Assembly: GCF_900115545.1 (NCBI RefSeq)
Contig: NZ_FOWV01000008.1
Span: 62,001 to 126,000, forward strand
Length of the DNA: 64,000 nucleotides
Direction of reading: 5' to 3'
DNA from: Ralstonia sp. NFACC01
Lineage (GTDB): Bacteria; Pseudomonadota; Gammaproteobacteria; Burkholderiales; Burkholderiaceae
The translations under genes were made by a program, and so were the position numbers. The notes beneath the pieces were generated by a model. It was not told the DNA's origin and searched no databases. It was given only the letters and a program-made list of their open reading frames with translations. Below, piece by piece: positions 35,608 to 44,295 of the stretch; the stretch's first letter is position 1; each line of letters starts with the position of its first letter.

Positions 35608-36081
35608 ATGAAACGTTTTAACGGCGCATTCAAGGTGGTTGCGGCGTGCGCCCTTGCCGCCGCTTCCGTGCTGGCACACGGCGCAGAAGCGGGCGACTCC
35701 GCAGATGAGTTGCTCGGCAACGCTGCGCTCGCGCTCAAGCGCATCGACGCGGGCGACTACACCGCGCTCTGGCAGCAGACGGCGCCTTTCGTACGCGGGT
35801 TCTACACGCCGGATCGCTTTGCCAGCGGGCTCACGCAAGCGCGCAAATCTGTGGGGGCTGTCAGCGAGCGCGGCTGGGCTTCGGTTACGCGGCTCACCTA
35901 TACGAAGGTCAAGGAGGTTCCAGATGGGCTGTATGCAAACGTCGACTTCGCGACGCGGCTGACCGATGGCCGCGTTGTCTACGAGAAGGTGAGTTTCCAG
36001 CTAGGAGCAGACGGGCATTGGTACTTCACCGGGTACGATCCGCGCCAGAACCAGGGGGCCGGCACGCAGGCGCAGAAGTGA
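35608..36081 (+). CDS. DUF4019 domain-containing exported protein
   Basis: A 157-residue protein with a signal peptide (cleavage near AHGAEA, about residue 26) and a DUF4019 domain: ALKRIDAGDYTALWQQTAPF, then GWASVTRLTYTKVKEVPDG and a C-terminal WYFTGYDPR. The fold resembles NTF2-like lipid- or ligand-binding domains, but no activity is known. AAGGAGAG sits 7 bases before the ATG at 35608; a TTG three bases earlier is less likely. It closes the autotransporter gene group and probably works in the periplasm. Confidence 0.75.
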   Translation: MKRFNGAFKVVAACALAAASVLAHGAEAGDSADELLGNAALALKRIDAGDYTALWQQTAPFVRGFYTPDRFASGLTQARKSVGAVSERGWASVTRLTYTKVKEVPDGLYANVDFATRLTDGRVVYEKVSFQLGADGHWYFTGYDPRQNQGAGTQAQK

Positions 36082-36179
36082 CCGCGCGGTTTTGCCAAAC
36101 CAGCGCGGCCTGATCAACGCATTGGTCTGCAATGCCGAGTCGCTGGCGCTCGGCAATGCAGATGCGGCAACCGGTGAAC

Positions 36180-36659
36180 TTAGCCGCGCCGCGCCGCCTC
36201 GATCGTGGCGATGTCGATCTTGCCCATCGTCATCATCGCGTCAAAGGCGCGCTTGGCCGCTGCGCGGTCCGGGTCGGTAAAGGCCGCGGTGAGCGCGCGT
36301 GGCGTGATCTGCCACGACAGCCCCCATTTGTCTTTGCACCAGCCGCACGCGCTTTCCTGCCCACCGTTGCTGACGATGGCGTTCCACAGCCGATCGGTTT
36401 CGGCCTGGTCGTCGGTCGCAATCTGGAACGAAAACGCCTCGCTGTGCTTGAACTGCGGGCCGCCGTTCAGCCCCAGGCACGGAATGCCCGCCACGGTGAA
36501 CTCCACCGTCAGCACATCGCCTTCCTGGCCGGCGGGGTAGTTGCCGGGCGCACGGTGCACGGCGGTGACTTTGCTGTCTGGGAAGGTCTTGGCGTAGAAG
36601 TTGGCCGCATCCAGCGCATCGCGGTCGTACCACAGACAGATCGTGTTCTTGCTGACCAT
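36180..36659 (-). CDS. VOC family protein (PhnB-like)
   Basis: A 159-residue protein of the vicinal oxygen chelate superfamily, 3-demethylubiquinone methyltransferase-like subgroup. Seen are TICLWYDRDALDAANFYAKTF at the start, LTVEFTVAGIPCLGLNGG in the middle, and the CGWCKDKWGLSWQITP block typical of this subgroup. Members bind metals but few have known substrates. GGAGAC before the ATG at 36659 fixes the start; upstream in-frame sequence is His/Cys-rich and not counted. It is separate from the downstream RidA-like gene. Confidence 0.82.
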   Translation of the reverse strand: MVSKNTICLWYDRDALDAANFYAKTFPDSKVTAVHRAPGNYPAGQEGDVLTVEFTVAGIPCLGLNGGPQFKHSEAFSFQIATDDQAETDRLWNAIVSNGGQESACGWCKDKWGLSWQITPRALTAAFTDPDRAAAKRAFDAMMTMGKIDIATIEAARRG

Positions 36660-36819
36660 GCATGTCTCCTCAATGGGCGGGCATCGGCATTTGCGGTCGA
36701 GGCATTCCACTGCGTGCGCGTGCCCGTGATGTGACGTGGATGCCATTGCCGTGGCTTGCACTCTCTCACACTCCACCGGCAGCAGCGGGTACTGTTTCTC
36801 GTAGGTTTTGACGCATCTG

Positions 36820-37218
36820 TCATGCCGGCTCGGGCAGCTTCGCGATCACCTTGATCTCGAACTGAAAGCCGTAGAGCCACGTCACGCCAATGCCCGTGAG
36901 CGTGGGGTAGGGCGCCTCACCCCAATGCTCTCCGACCACCTTCCAGATGGGCTCGAACTGCGTTTCCGGGTTCACGATAAAGACCGTCACATCAATCACG
37001 TCCTGGAACGTGCACCCGGCAGCAGACAGGATCGCGTTCAGGTTGTCGAAAGCCAGCCTGACCTGCTTCTGAAGATCGGGCTCGGGCGAACCGTCTGGCC
37101 GGCTGCCCACCTGGCCCGACACAAACAGAAAACCGTTGGAGCGGATGGCCGGTGAATAGCGGTTTTGCTCATACAGGGCTTGGCGCGCGGCCGGAAACAC
37201 AACATCGCGTGCAGACAT
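36820..37218 (-). CDS. RidA family protein
   Basis: A 132-residue Rid/YjgF-like protein. The family pattern runs from NRYSPAIRSNGFLFVSGQVG through QVRLAFDNLNAILSAAGCTFQDVIDVTVF to PYPTLTGIGVTWL. RidA members deaminate reactive enamine/imine intermediates, but the Arg that marks the active group (usually in a PARxxV context at the end) is not present (PTLTGIGV), so another Rid subgroup is likely. It is divergent from a LysR gene that may control it. Confidence 0.8.
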   Translation of the reverse strand: MSARDVVFPAARQALYEQNRYSPAIRSNGFLFVSGQVGSRPDGSPEPDLQKQVRLAFDNLNAILSAAGCTFQDVIDVTVFIVNPETQFEPIWKVVGEHWGEAPYPTLTGIGVTWLYGFQFEIKVIAKLPEPA

Positions 37219-37327
37219 GAATCGCTTCCTTGCAGGGGTGAATAGGGCGTTGGCTAGTTGGGCTGCGCAGCCAGGGCACTGTAAGCATTCCCACCGCGTG
37301 AATAAACCGCCCATGCCTACAATCACT

Positions 37328-37344
37328 GTTTGTGGTTGCCAAAC
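37328..37344. promoter_or_regulatory. LysR-type binding box
   Basis: GTTTG-TGGTTGC-CAAAC is a 17-base interrupted palindrome of the T-N11-A form used by LysR regulators. It lies 25 bases before the LysR gene start, between it and the divergent RidA-like gene. Confidence 0.5.
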
Positions 37345-37368
37345 AATCTTCCCGGGGCAGGAGCCAAC

Positions 37369-38283
37369 GTGGACCGTTTCGATGCACTGCAGGCCTTCGT
37401 TCGCGTGGTCGAGGCCGGCAGCTTTACCAAGGCCGCGCAGACCCTCCAGATCAGCAAGACCACCGTCACACAACTGGTTCAGCAATTGGAGGCGCGGTTG
37501 CGCGTCAAGCTGCTGAACCGCACCACGCGGCAGGTCAACGTCACCGAAGATGGCGCTGCCTATTACGAGCGCGCCGTGCGCTTGCTGGCTGACCTTGAAG
37601 ACGCCGACACCAGCCTGTCCACCGCATCCGCCGCACCGCGCGGGCGCCTGCGCGTGGATGTGCCCACCCCGTTTGCAAGGTTGATCCTCGCCCCCGCCTT
37701 GCCCGAATTCCACGCGCGGTATCCCGACATCCAGCTTCACATTGGCGCGAGCGACCGCATGGTCGACGTGATTGGCGACAACGTCGATTGCGTGCTGCGC
37801 GGCGGCGACCTTGCCGACTCTTCCCTACAGGCCCGCCGCGTGGGCGCATTGCGGCTTGGCGTATATGCGGCACCGGGCTATCTGGACCAGGCCGGTACGC
37901 CCCTGCACCCCAGCGAGTTGGAAGACCCGCGCCACCGCATCGTCGGTTTTCTGAGCACGCTCAGCGGCAAGCTCCGGCCGCTCACGCTGCAGCGTGACAA
38001 CGAAACCTTCAACGTGAGGGCGCGCTATGTGGTTGCACTGGATGACGGCAATGCCTACCTGGCGGCCGGCGTGGCCGGGATGGGCGTGATCTGGTTGCCG
38101 CACTACATGGGCGAGCCGCACGTGGGGCGCGGCGAACTGGTGCCGCTTTTCACTGATTGGCACCTCACCCCAATGCCGATGTATCTGGTGTTTCCGCCCA
38201 ACCGGCATGTCAGCGCAAAGCTGCGTGCGTTCATGGGGTGGGTCGATGAGCTGATGGCGCGCCATGCACCGTTGGTGGGTTGA
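37369..38283 (+). CDS. LysR family transcriptional regulator
   Basis: A 304-residue regulator. The winged helix-turn-helix occupies residues 1-60 (DRFDALQAFVRVVEAGSFTK, TLQISKTTVTQLVQQLEARL), and residues 90-300 form the periplasmic-binding-protein-like effector domain. The start is a GTG at 37369 with GGGGCAGGAG just upstream; family members begin DRFDAL right after the initiator, so the earlier ATG at 37330 is rejected. It faces the RidA-like gene across a LysR-type box. The effector is unknown. Confidence 0.88.
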   Translation: MDRFDALQAFVRVVEAGSFTKAAQTLQISKTTVTQLVQQLEARLRVKLLNRTTRQVNVTEDGAAYYERAVRLLADLEDADTSLSTASAAPRGRLRVDVPTPFARLILAPALPEFHARYPDIQLHIGASDRMVDVIGDNVDCVLRGGDLADSSLQARRVGALRLGVYAAPGYLDQAGTPLHPSELEDPRHRIVGFLSTLSGKLRPLTLQRDNETFNVRARYVVALDDGNAYLAAGVAGMGVIWLPHYMGEPHVGRGELVPLFTDWHLTPMPMYLVFPPNRHVSAKLRAFMGWVDELMARHAPLVG

Positions 38284-38369
38284 GTACGGCTCGGTCAAGA
38301 ACCGAATGAGATACGGCGGCGAAAAGTCAGCTTCCTGTGCCTTTGGCCCGTGCAATGGCTCTGCGCGGC

Positions 38370-39377
38370 CTACAGGACAATACCGTGCGCTGCTGCCGGT
38401 TCGACGACATCGCTCTTCTCGCCAAGCATGTCCATGAGTTCGCGTTCGATCTTCCTGCAGATCCGGGCCATGGGCACGTCATTCGGGTTGCCTTCGAATG
38501 GGTTCTCCGTGCTTTCGCCCACTTGCTCCAGCGCTAGGTACATCCACGAGATCATGGTGCTGAAGGGAATGACGAGCCAGATCATGTGGCCATGCATGAC
38601 ACCTGTCACGCTGGCATTGAGCTTTTCGAACTCAGTCAGAATGCCGAAAGGCAGCAGCAGACAAAAGGTACTGACAAAGAGCTTGTTGATGACCTCATAT
38701 TGCCTGGGATACGGGTACTCCTTGACGCGCTCCGCCCGCCCTTGCTGCACGAACAGGCTTCGTATCACGCCTCCCAACTCCAGGTAGAAGGCATTGCTGA
38801 TCTCGTCGGTGGTAAGCAACCGCTTGAATTCCGCCGCTTGCGTCGCGAGCAACCGGGTTGTCCTGTTCTCGGCATGCAGTACCGAGTCGAGAGCGGCTTG
38901 CGGCAGATATCGTGAAAGCGCCTGTTCCAATGAGGTTTCCCACTCGGGCACCTGGTAGTACTTCCGGTACTCCATGTTGGCTGCCTTGCCGGTGTTTTCC
39001 CACACTCGTGGGCTTCTCAATTGATAGCGAAGTGCCGTCAACCATGCGCAATGCCGGAGAACCAGTTCTCGCCCGGCGGCTGGCGCTGCCGGAAAGTCTC
39101 GCGCCATGACACCCAGGCCTCGGCTGAGGCTCAGGATTTCCGTCCAGATTTGCTGTGCTTCCAAGGCTCTGCCGTAGGTCTGCACATTCCTGAAACCGAC
39201 GATGAATGACGTGGCCGTGCCCAGCAGCACCACAACCGACACCGGAATCGACAGCCATTTCAACCCGAGGAACTGGTAGAGGAGAACGGGCAGCGAACCA
39301 CATGCCAGAGAGGCATAGAGCTGCCGTCTCGACCAGAGCGTGAACTCGAACAGTGAGTACGATTTCCCCAGGTGCAT
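38370..39377 (-). CDS. Bestrophin-family membrane protein (UPF0187/YneE-like)
   Basis: A 335-residue protein of the bacterial bestrophin group, pentameric ion channels. The N-terminal FEFTLWSRRQ, two early hydrophobic helices (residues 24-60), the FRNVQTYGRALEAQQIW block, and the C-terminal signature ENPFEGNPNDVPM are all present. Bacterial homologues conduct cations or anions. It is the last of a minus-strand series SDR, AhpD-like, cupin, bestrophin, though 55 bases separate it from the cupin gene. Confidence 0.85.
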   Translation of the reverse strand: MHLGKSYSLFEFTLWSRRQLYASLACGSLPVLLYQFLGLKWLSIPVSVVVLLGTATSFIVGFRNVQTYGRALEAQQIWTEILSLSRGLGVMARDFPAAPAAGRELVLRHCAWLTALRYQLRSPRVWENTGKAANMEYRKYYQVPEWETSLEQALSRYLPQAALDSVLHAENRTTRLLATQAAEFKRLLTTDEISNAFYLELGGVIRSLFVQQGRAERVKEYPYPRQYEVINKLFVSTFCLLLPFGILTEFEKLNASVTGVMHGHMIWLVIPFSTMISWMYLALEQVGESTENPFEGNPNDVPMARICRKIERELMDMLGEKSDVVEPAAAHGIVL

Positions 39378-39432
39378 GGTGTGCCTCTCTCAACGGTGCG
39401 GCAGAACGGCGATGCCTGCGTAGAAGACTCGG

Positions 39433-39837
39433 CTACTTCACCGGCGTCAGGACCGGCGCACCTTTCTTCTTGATCAGGAACACCACAAACCTCGCCGGCT
39501 GCGTCGCACTGGCATTGCGCCCGACGGTATGGACGTCGTTGGGGCCTTCGTGGAACGTATCGCCAGCCTTGAGTGTGACCTCCTTGCCGCCGTTCAGACT
39601 CATGACGATGCTGCCTTCGAGCACATAGACAAAGGCGTGCGCGTCATGGCGATGCACGGGGTCGACCGAGCCGGGCGGATAGTCCACGACGATCATCTGA
39701 ACCTCTTTGCCTGCGTACTCCGGCAACGATTCCGTGCGCAGGGGCGTCACGCTCGCTTCCGGCGCAGCCTTGACCAACTGCGCCATCAGCAGGCACGAGC
39801 ACACCACGGCTGCAGCAAAGGACACTGGATTTTTCAT
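39433..39837 (-). CDS. Exported cupin-domain protein
   Basis: A 134-residue protein: a signal peptide to about residue 25 (cleavage near VKAAPE) and a single cupin barrel. Metal-ligand residues are seen in PVHRHDAHAFVYVLEG and in the second motif GDTFHEGPNDVHTV. The barrel ends in a Lys-rich strand. It is probably periplasmic and may bind or oxidise a small compound; no substrate is indicated. It starts 4 bases after the stop of the AhpD-like gene, so the two are cotranscribed. Confidence 0.8.
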   Translation of the reverse strand: MKNPVSFAAAVVCSCLLMAQLVKAAPEASVTPLRTESLPEYAGKEVQMIVVDYPPGSVDPVHRHDAHAFVYVLEGSIVMSLNGGKEVTLKAGDTFHEGPNDVHTVGRNASATQPARFVVFLIKKKGAPVLTPVK

Positions 39838-39841
39838 GGCA

Positions 39842-40321
39842 TCACTCCAGATGGGCCTTGTCGAGCCCGAACGCCTTGTCGGATGACCCGGGCACCATGC
39901 GGAACGCCACGTTCAGGCGGTTCCAGCTGTTGATCGCGCCCACAAGGAACGTCAGATCGGCCAGCTCTTTTTCGGAGTACTGGGCACGCACGCTGTCGTA
40001 GATTTCGTCTGACACGCCCAAGGCGGGAATCTGGGTCAGCACCTCAGCCCATGCCAGCGCGGCGCGTTCGCGCGGCGAGAACAGCGTCGATTCGCGCCAG
40101 ATCGCCACGTGGTAAAGGCGCAGTTCACGCTCGCCGTGGATCTTCGCCATCTTGACGTGCATATCGACGCAGAAGGCGCAGCCATTGATTTGCGACACGC
40201 GTAGCTCGACAAGCTCGCGGATGTGCGTCTCGATGGTCGTTTTCTGAAGCAGCGTGTTGAGCTCCACGAGCTTCTTGCTCAGTTCGGGAGATTGCTGAAA
40301 GTAGTTGAGGCGTTGCGTCAT
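39842..40321 (-). CDS. Carboxymuconolactone decarboxylase / AhpD-like protein
   Basis: A 159-residue helical protein with the CxxC-containing AhpD core: ELVELRVSQINGCAFCVDMHVKMAK, where CAFC plus the later His form the redox/catalytic centre. Such proteins act as peroxidase partners or decarboxylases. The ATG at 40321 is chosen over an upstream frame that is Pro/Arg-rich. It sits between an SDR gene and a cupin gene on the minus strand, forming a small redox-themed operon facing the MocR regulator. Confidence 0.85.
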   Translation of the reverse strand: MTQRLNYFQQSPELSKKLVELNTLLQKTTIETHIRELVELRVSQINGCAFCVDMHVKMAKIHGERELRLYHVAIWRESTLFSPRERAALAWAEVLTQIPALGVSDEIYDSVRAQYSEKELADLTFLVGAINSWNRLNVAFRMVPGSSDKAFGLDKAHLE

Positions 40322-40410
40322 GATGCGCTCCTGATGAGATGACCGCGTGGCGGTGCCCGGCAACGGCGTGATGCGCGGCCCCGGACCTGGTGGGATGTGT
40401 GAGTCGGTGG

Positions 40411-41166
40411 TCAGTGGCCTTTTGCCTGTGCGTCGAGCCACTGGTCGAGACTGATGCGGCCGATTCGAGCGTCGCCGAGCGGCACGAGCGACAGTTCCTC
40501 GACCAGGCCGCCGTAGTACCGTGCGTCGGGATCCGTCACGACCTGGCGCGTATCGCCGATCGATTTCAAATAGCGCGCGATGATCTGGGCGAAGGGCGCG
40601 CGGTCCGGTCCGGCAATGTCGATCGTGCCGTTCAGCGGTGCCGCGACTGCCACCTGCGCGAGGATCGCCGCAATATCGTCGGCCGCGATCGGCTGGAACA
40701 AACCGTCACCGACGCGCACCGTGCCTGCGACCGTGCTGAAGTCGGCAATGCCCCCGATGAACTCCATGAACTGAGTCGCACGCACAATCGTGTACGGCAC
40801 ACCGGCCGCTTCGATCGCCTCTTCCTGCGCAACTTTGGCGGTGAAATAGGCGTTGTCCGCCATCCGATCCGTGCCAACGATGGACAGCGCGACGTGATGG
40901 CGCACCCCCGCGGCGACCTCTGCCTTGCCAAGATTGCGCGCCGAGCTGCGGAAGAACTCGAGCACTGCTTGCGGCTCCCACGACGGCGCATTCGTCACAT
41001 CCACAACAACATCAGCGTCCGTGAGTGCATTGCTCAGGCCCTCGCCCGTCACGGAATTCACACCGTTGCGCGGCGAGGCGGCAAGCACCGTATGACCGGC
41101 TTCGCTTAGCAGCGTGACAACACGTGAGCCGATCAGGCCCGAACCACCGATTACGACGATCTTCAT
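40411..41166 (-). CDS. NAD(P)H-binding SDR/NmrA-like protein
   Basis: A 251-residue Rossmann protein. The cofactor motif GGSGLIGS lies at residues 7-14, and the body matches atypical short-chain dehydrogenases of the NmrA/NAD(P)H-binding group (VDVTNAPSW, YFTAKVAQEEAI, YTIVRATQFMEF). These often sense redox state or reduce quinones. It is the first gene of the minus-strand operon and is divergent from the MocR gene, with a palindrome between them. Confidence 0.85.
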   Translation of the reverse strand: MKIVVIGGSGLIGSRVVTLLSEAGHTVLAASPRNGVNSVTGEGLSNALTDADVVVDVTNAPSWEPQAVLEFFRSSARNLGKAEVAAGVRHHVALSIVGTDRMADNAYFTAKVAQEEAIEAAGVPYTIVRATQFMEFIGGIADFSTVAGTVRVGDGLFQPIAADDIAAILAQVAVAAPLNGTIDIAGPDRAPFAQIIARYLKSIGDTRQVVTDPDARYYGGLVEELSLVPLGDARIGRISLDQWLDAQAKGH

Positions 41167-41277
41167 GGCAGATTCTCCGAATGAGAGTCAGTGAATGCAC
41201 AAGGTGCTGGGGGGGCGCGGCGCCGTCTGAACATGTCGCTGTCGTCGCATCGCTTGAGACCAGTGTGGAACAATCAC

Positions 41278-41294
41278 GCCCTATAAATAAGGGC
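41278..41294. promoter_or_regulatory. Palindrome between SDR and MocR genes
   Basis: GCCCT-ATAAATA-AGGGC has perfect 5-base arms around an AT-rich centre, and outer ACAAT/ATTGT arms surround it. It is a plausible operator/promoter for the MocR protein acting on the divergent SDR operon. Confidence 0.45.
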
Positions 41295-41354
41295 CAAGAA
41301 TTGTCGAAATGACTAGTCCAAGTCGTTTGCGCCTCTCTTGCCGACGAGACCGCC

Positions 41355-42887
41355 ATGACCGCCCCCACACCCGCACTGACCATCGAAATCGACCGGCAAC
41401 AGGCATTGCCGATCTATCTGCAGATTTGTGAGCGGTTCAGAACGGCGATCGCGGCCGGGCATCTGCGTCCCGGCGATCGGGTGCCTGCATTGCGGGGCCT
41501 GGCGGCGCAACTGAACACGGCGCGCGGCACCGTCGAGCTGGCCTACACGATCCTTGTGGATGAGGGCTACCTGCAGATGCGCGGGGCGGCAGGCACGTTT
41601 GTGTCGCCGTCGCTGCCGGCATCGGTGGTGCGTTCGTCGCGCCGGGAAGCGCCTGAAGCCGCAGGAAGCAAGCGTGGCGCTGGGAAAAGGCGGGAACACA
41701 AGACCTCGGACACATCAGATCGGATACCGCCGACCCCCGCGCGCCCGTTGACAATCGCCGTAGCCATGAGCGGCGAGCCCCGGCCGTTGCAGCCAGGTCT
41801 GCCCGCCCTCGACGCCTTTCCGCGCAAGGTATGGAATCGGCTCATTTCGCGCCACGCGCGCAGCGGCGAACGTGCCGTGCTTGCGTACCCAGACCCGGCT
41901 GGCTACCGGCCGCTGCGCGAACACATCGCCACCTATCTCGGGCTGGCACGCGGTGTCACCTGTTTGCCGGAGCAGGTGTTTGTAACCGGCGGCTATCGCG
42001 CAACGCTGGAACTCGTCTTGCGCAGCCTCGCCCAGCCGAACGACCACGTATGGTTTGAAGACCCGGGCTACCTGCTCGCGCGCAGCTTTCTGGCCGAGAC
42101 GGGCATGCAGCTCGTACCGGTGCCGGTGGATGAAGAAGGGCTCAACGTCGAGCGCGGTATCGAACTGGATACGCAGGCGCGCTTTGCCTTGGTCACGCCG
42201 TCTCATCAGAGCCCGCTGGGGCACACACTTTCGCTCGCAAGACGCATGGCGCTTCTGGATTGGGCAGAGAAGGGGTCTCGCTGGATCGTCGAAGACGACT
42301 ACGACAGCGAGTTCCGCTATCAGGGGCGGCCGTTGCCCGCGTTGAAGAGCCTCGACCGGCATGATCACGTCATCTATTGCGGCACGTTCAGCAAGATGAT
42401 GTTCCCGGGTTTGCGGCTCGCGTATGCGGTCGTGCCTGAGCGCGCCATCGAGCGCGTCACGCGGGTGGCATGCAGCATGAACGCCGGCTCGCCAACGCTG
42501 TTGCAGGCGGCGGTTGCAGACTTCATGGACGAAGGACATTTCGCGCGCCACGTAAAGCGAATGCGCGCGTTGTATGGGCAGCGGCGCATGCTGATCGCGC
42601 ACGCGCTGGAGCGTGCGTTTGGCGACCGATTGCATGTCGAGTTGCCGCCCGGTGGCGTCCAGTTCGCTGTGCAGTTCACTGAAGGGGCAGACGGCCCTGT
42701 CAACGATGTTGCCGTTGCCGCGCGTGCCCGTGAGGCAGGGCTCGCCGTGCTGCCACTTTCGATCTGGTATGCAAATGCCCGAATGTTGCACGCGCCACGC
42801 GGCCTTGTGATCGGCTTCGCCAACATTGCGGATGCGAGTGAGGCGGCCCGTCTCGCACGAACGTTGCGCACGTGCTTGCCTGACTGA
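41355..42887 (+). CDS. MocR-type GntR/aminotransferase regulator
   Basis: A 510-residue fusion protein: a GntR winged helix (residues 10-80, with GDRVPALRGLAAQLNTARGTVELAY) and a fold-type I aminotransferase domain (about 130-500). The PLP lysine lies in YCGTFSKMMFPGLRLAY, and the phosphate-contacting Arg follows in the same block. MocR proteins sense PLP or amino compounds. Its divergent position suggests it controls the SDR/AhpD-like/cupin genes. A terminator follows 40 bases after its stop. Confidence 0.92.
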   Translation: MTAPTPALTIEIDRQQALPIYLQICERFRTAIAAGHLRPGDRVPALRGLAAQLNTARGTVELAYTILVDEGYLQMRGAAGTFVSPSLPASVVRSSRREAPEAAGSKRGAGKRREHKTSDTSDRIPPTPARPLTIAVAMSGEPRPLQPGLPALDAFPRKVWNRLISRHARSGERAVLAYPDPAGYRPLREHIATYLGLARGVTCLPEQVFVTGGYRATLELVLRSLAQPNDHVWFEDPGYLLARSFLAETGMQLVPVPVDEEGLNVERGIELDTQARFALVTPSHQSPLGHTLSLARRMALLDWAEKGSRWIVEDDYDSEFRYQGRPLPALKSLDRHDHVIYCGTFSKMMFPGLRLAYAVVPERAIERVTRVACSMNAGSPTLLQAAVADFMDEGHFARHVKRMRALYGQRRMLIAHALERAFGDRLHVELPPGGVQFAVQFTEGADGPVNDVAVAARAREAGLAVLPLSIWYANARMLHAPRGLVIGFANIADASEAARLARTLRTCLPD

Positions 42888-42926
42888 CACCCGCAGAATC
42901 CAGAAGCGCTCCAATACAGCGCCCCA

Positions 42927-42962
42927 ACAAAAAAGCCGCCCCAAAGGCGGCTTTCTTTTTAT
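42927..42962. terminator. Bidirectional rho-independent terminator
   Basis: AAAGCCGCC and GGCGGCTTT flank a short CCAAA loop, with an A-run before and T-run after. It serves the converging MocR and DUF2242 transcripts. Confidence 0.9.
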
Positions 42963-42990
42963 GTAGCGGCAATCGACGCGTGCATCGCGC

Positions 42991-43860
42991 TTAGCTTGCG
43001 CCGCCTGTTGTCGAACTCGCCGGTTCAGACGTGGGCGCGGTGTTCGGCGCCGGGGTCGTTACTGCCGGGGCCGATGCCGGTGCAGCTTCAACCGGCGCCT
43101 TCGAGGCCGGCGCAACCACAGGCGCCGCCGCAGGCGCGGAAGCCGGCGCAGCAGCCGGAGCCGAAGCCGGCGCCACCACCGGCACAGGCGGCGCGGCGGG
43201 TGTGGGCACCACCGGCGTGGTCATCTTCATCGGCTCGCCCTGCGGCGTGGGTGCGGGCTCGGGCAGCGGGGCCACGTGTTCCTTCTCCGCTGCCTTGGCG
43301 ACCTTGCGGTCATGGCGGGCGGGGTCGATCTTCAGGAAGTGGTCAACCAGGTTGAAGTAGCGCTCGTAAAACACCCCGGCCGGAATCGTCTCGCTTGCCA
43401 CCTTCACCATCGAATCGTCACCCGAGCCGATGGGCAGCGACACCGAGCCCAGGATGCTCAAGCCCACGCTTGCCGACGTGCTCGTCTTCTTGAGCGTGTA
43501 GCGGTCTTGCACCGCGTTCACATAGGCCGTGCTCGACGTGCCCTCGGTATTGGCCTCTGCGCACACCACGTGGAACGAGATCACCACGTGCGAATCGTTG
43601 CTCGGCTGGAAGTTCTTGCTGCCGTCGATCGTGTCGGGGCGGGGCGAGCTCGACACATACCCCTGGCTCAGCAGCGCCCGGCGTGCCGCCTCGCACGTCG
43701 CGTCAGATTTGGCGTGGAAGGTGCGCGCATAGGGGCTTGCCGCCGCATCAAACTGCTCCTGCTGATAGAGCGGCGTGGGCGCAGAGCTGCACGCAGCCAA
43801 AGCGGCAGCGATGCTGGCAGCAGCGCACAAAACGGACAACGGACGGAAGCGATAGGGCAT
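42991..43860 (-). CDS. DUF2242 lipoprotein with Pro/Ala-rich tail
   Basis: A 289-residue lipoprotein. The signal peptide ends in ALAAC (Cys near residue 24). Residues 30-190 match the DUF2242 pattern (YARTFHAKSDATCEAARRALLSQGY, VVISFHVVCAEA, GVFYERYFNLVDHFL). The last 90 residues are a low-complexity PAPASAPAAAP tail that likely reaches through the periplasm. No function is known for the domain. The ATG at 43860 is selected because the signal peptide begins there. Confidence 0.8.
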   Translation of the reverse strand: MPYRFRPLSVLCAAASIAAALAACSSAPTPLYQQEQFDAAASPYARTFHAKSDATCEAARRALLSQGYVSSSPRPDTIDGSKNFQPSNDSHVVISFHVVCAEANTEGTSSTAYVNAVQDRYTLKKTSTSASVGLSILGSVSLPIGSGDDSMVKVASETIPAGVFYERYFNLVDHFLKIDPARHDRKVAKAAEKEHVAPLPEPAPTPQGEPMKMTTPVVPTPAAPPVPVVAPASAPAAAPASAPAAAPVVAPASKAPVEAAPASAPAVTTPAPNTAPTSEPASSTTGGAS

Positions 43861-44295
43861 GGCGTTGGGCAAAAGGGCTCGGCCGGGTGATGGTGCGGCG
43901 GCGGCGCCACTGCGTATGCAGCGCAAGTTTTGTGCGCGGCAGGCGGTGGCGGCGTAGGCGGGTGGCCGGGCGACATTATAAGTTTGTCTGGTGACACGTC
44001 ACCCGCAGCGTGCGCCCATTCAGCGCGCACCACCAGGGCGCTCCAGTCTGCACGCAAAGCCAGCGCCATCAGTCGGTTCCGGCCCAACTCTCAAGAAAAC
44101 TCATATTGCGTTGACCCATGCCGGCGCGCGGTGTCTTATCGCCCCCAGTGCGCGACACCCCACTTTAGTAGGGGGTGGCAAGCACCAGCAGCGACCGCGC
44201 TCTCAGCCAAACGCACGAGCTACCGCAGCGCTGCAGAGTTCGCCCGTCCGTCTGGCCTATCGATCAATCGAACAATCGAAGTCTTGAGACCCCCG
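43861..44295. other. Intergenic region before the GH74-like gene
   Basis: 435 bases between divergent genes. The only marked structure is a hairpin near 44157-44177 (CACCCC against GGGGTG). An open frame runs in from 43930 but is Arg/Ser-rich and lacks a signal peptide, so it is not treated as coding. Promoters of both neighbours should lie here. Confidence 0.45.

Noticed and set aside
44157-44177. Hairpin CACCCC/GGGGTG as a riboswitch
   Set aside because: Single short hairpin with no conserved riboswitch core recognised.
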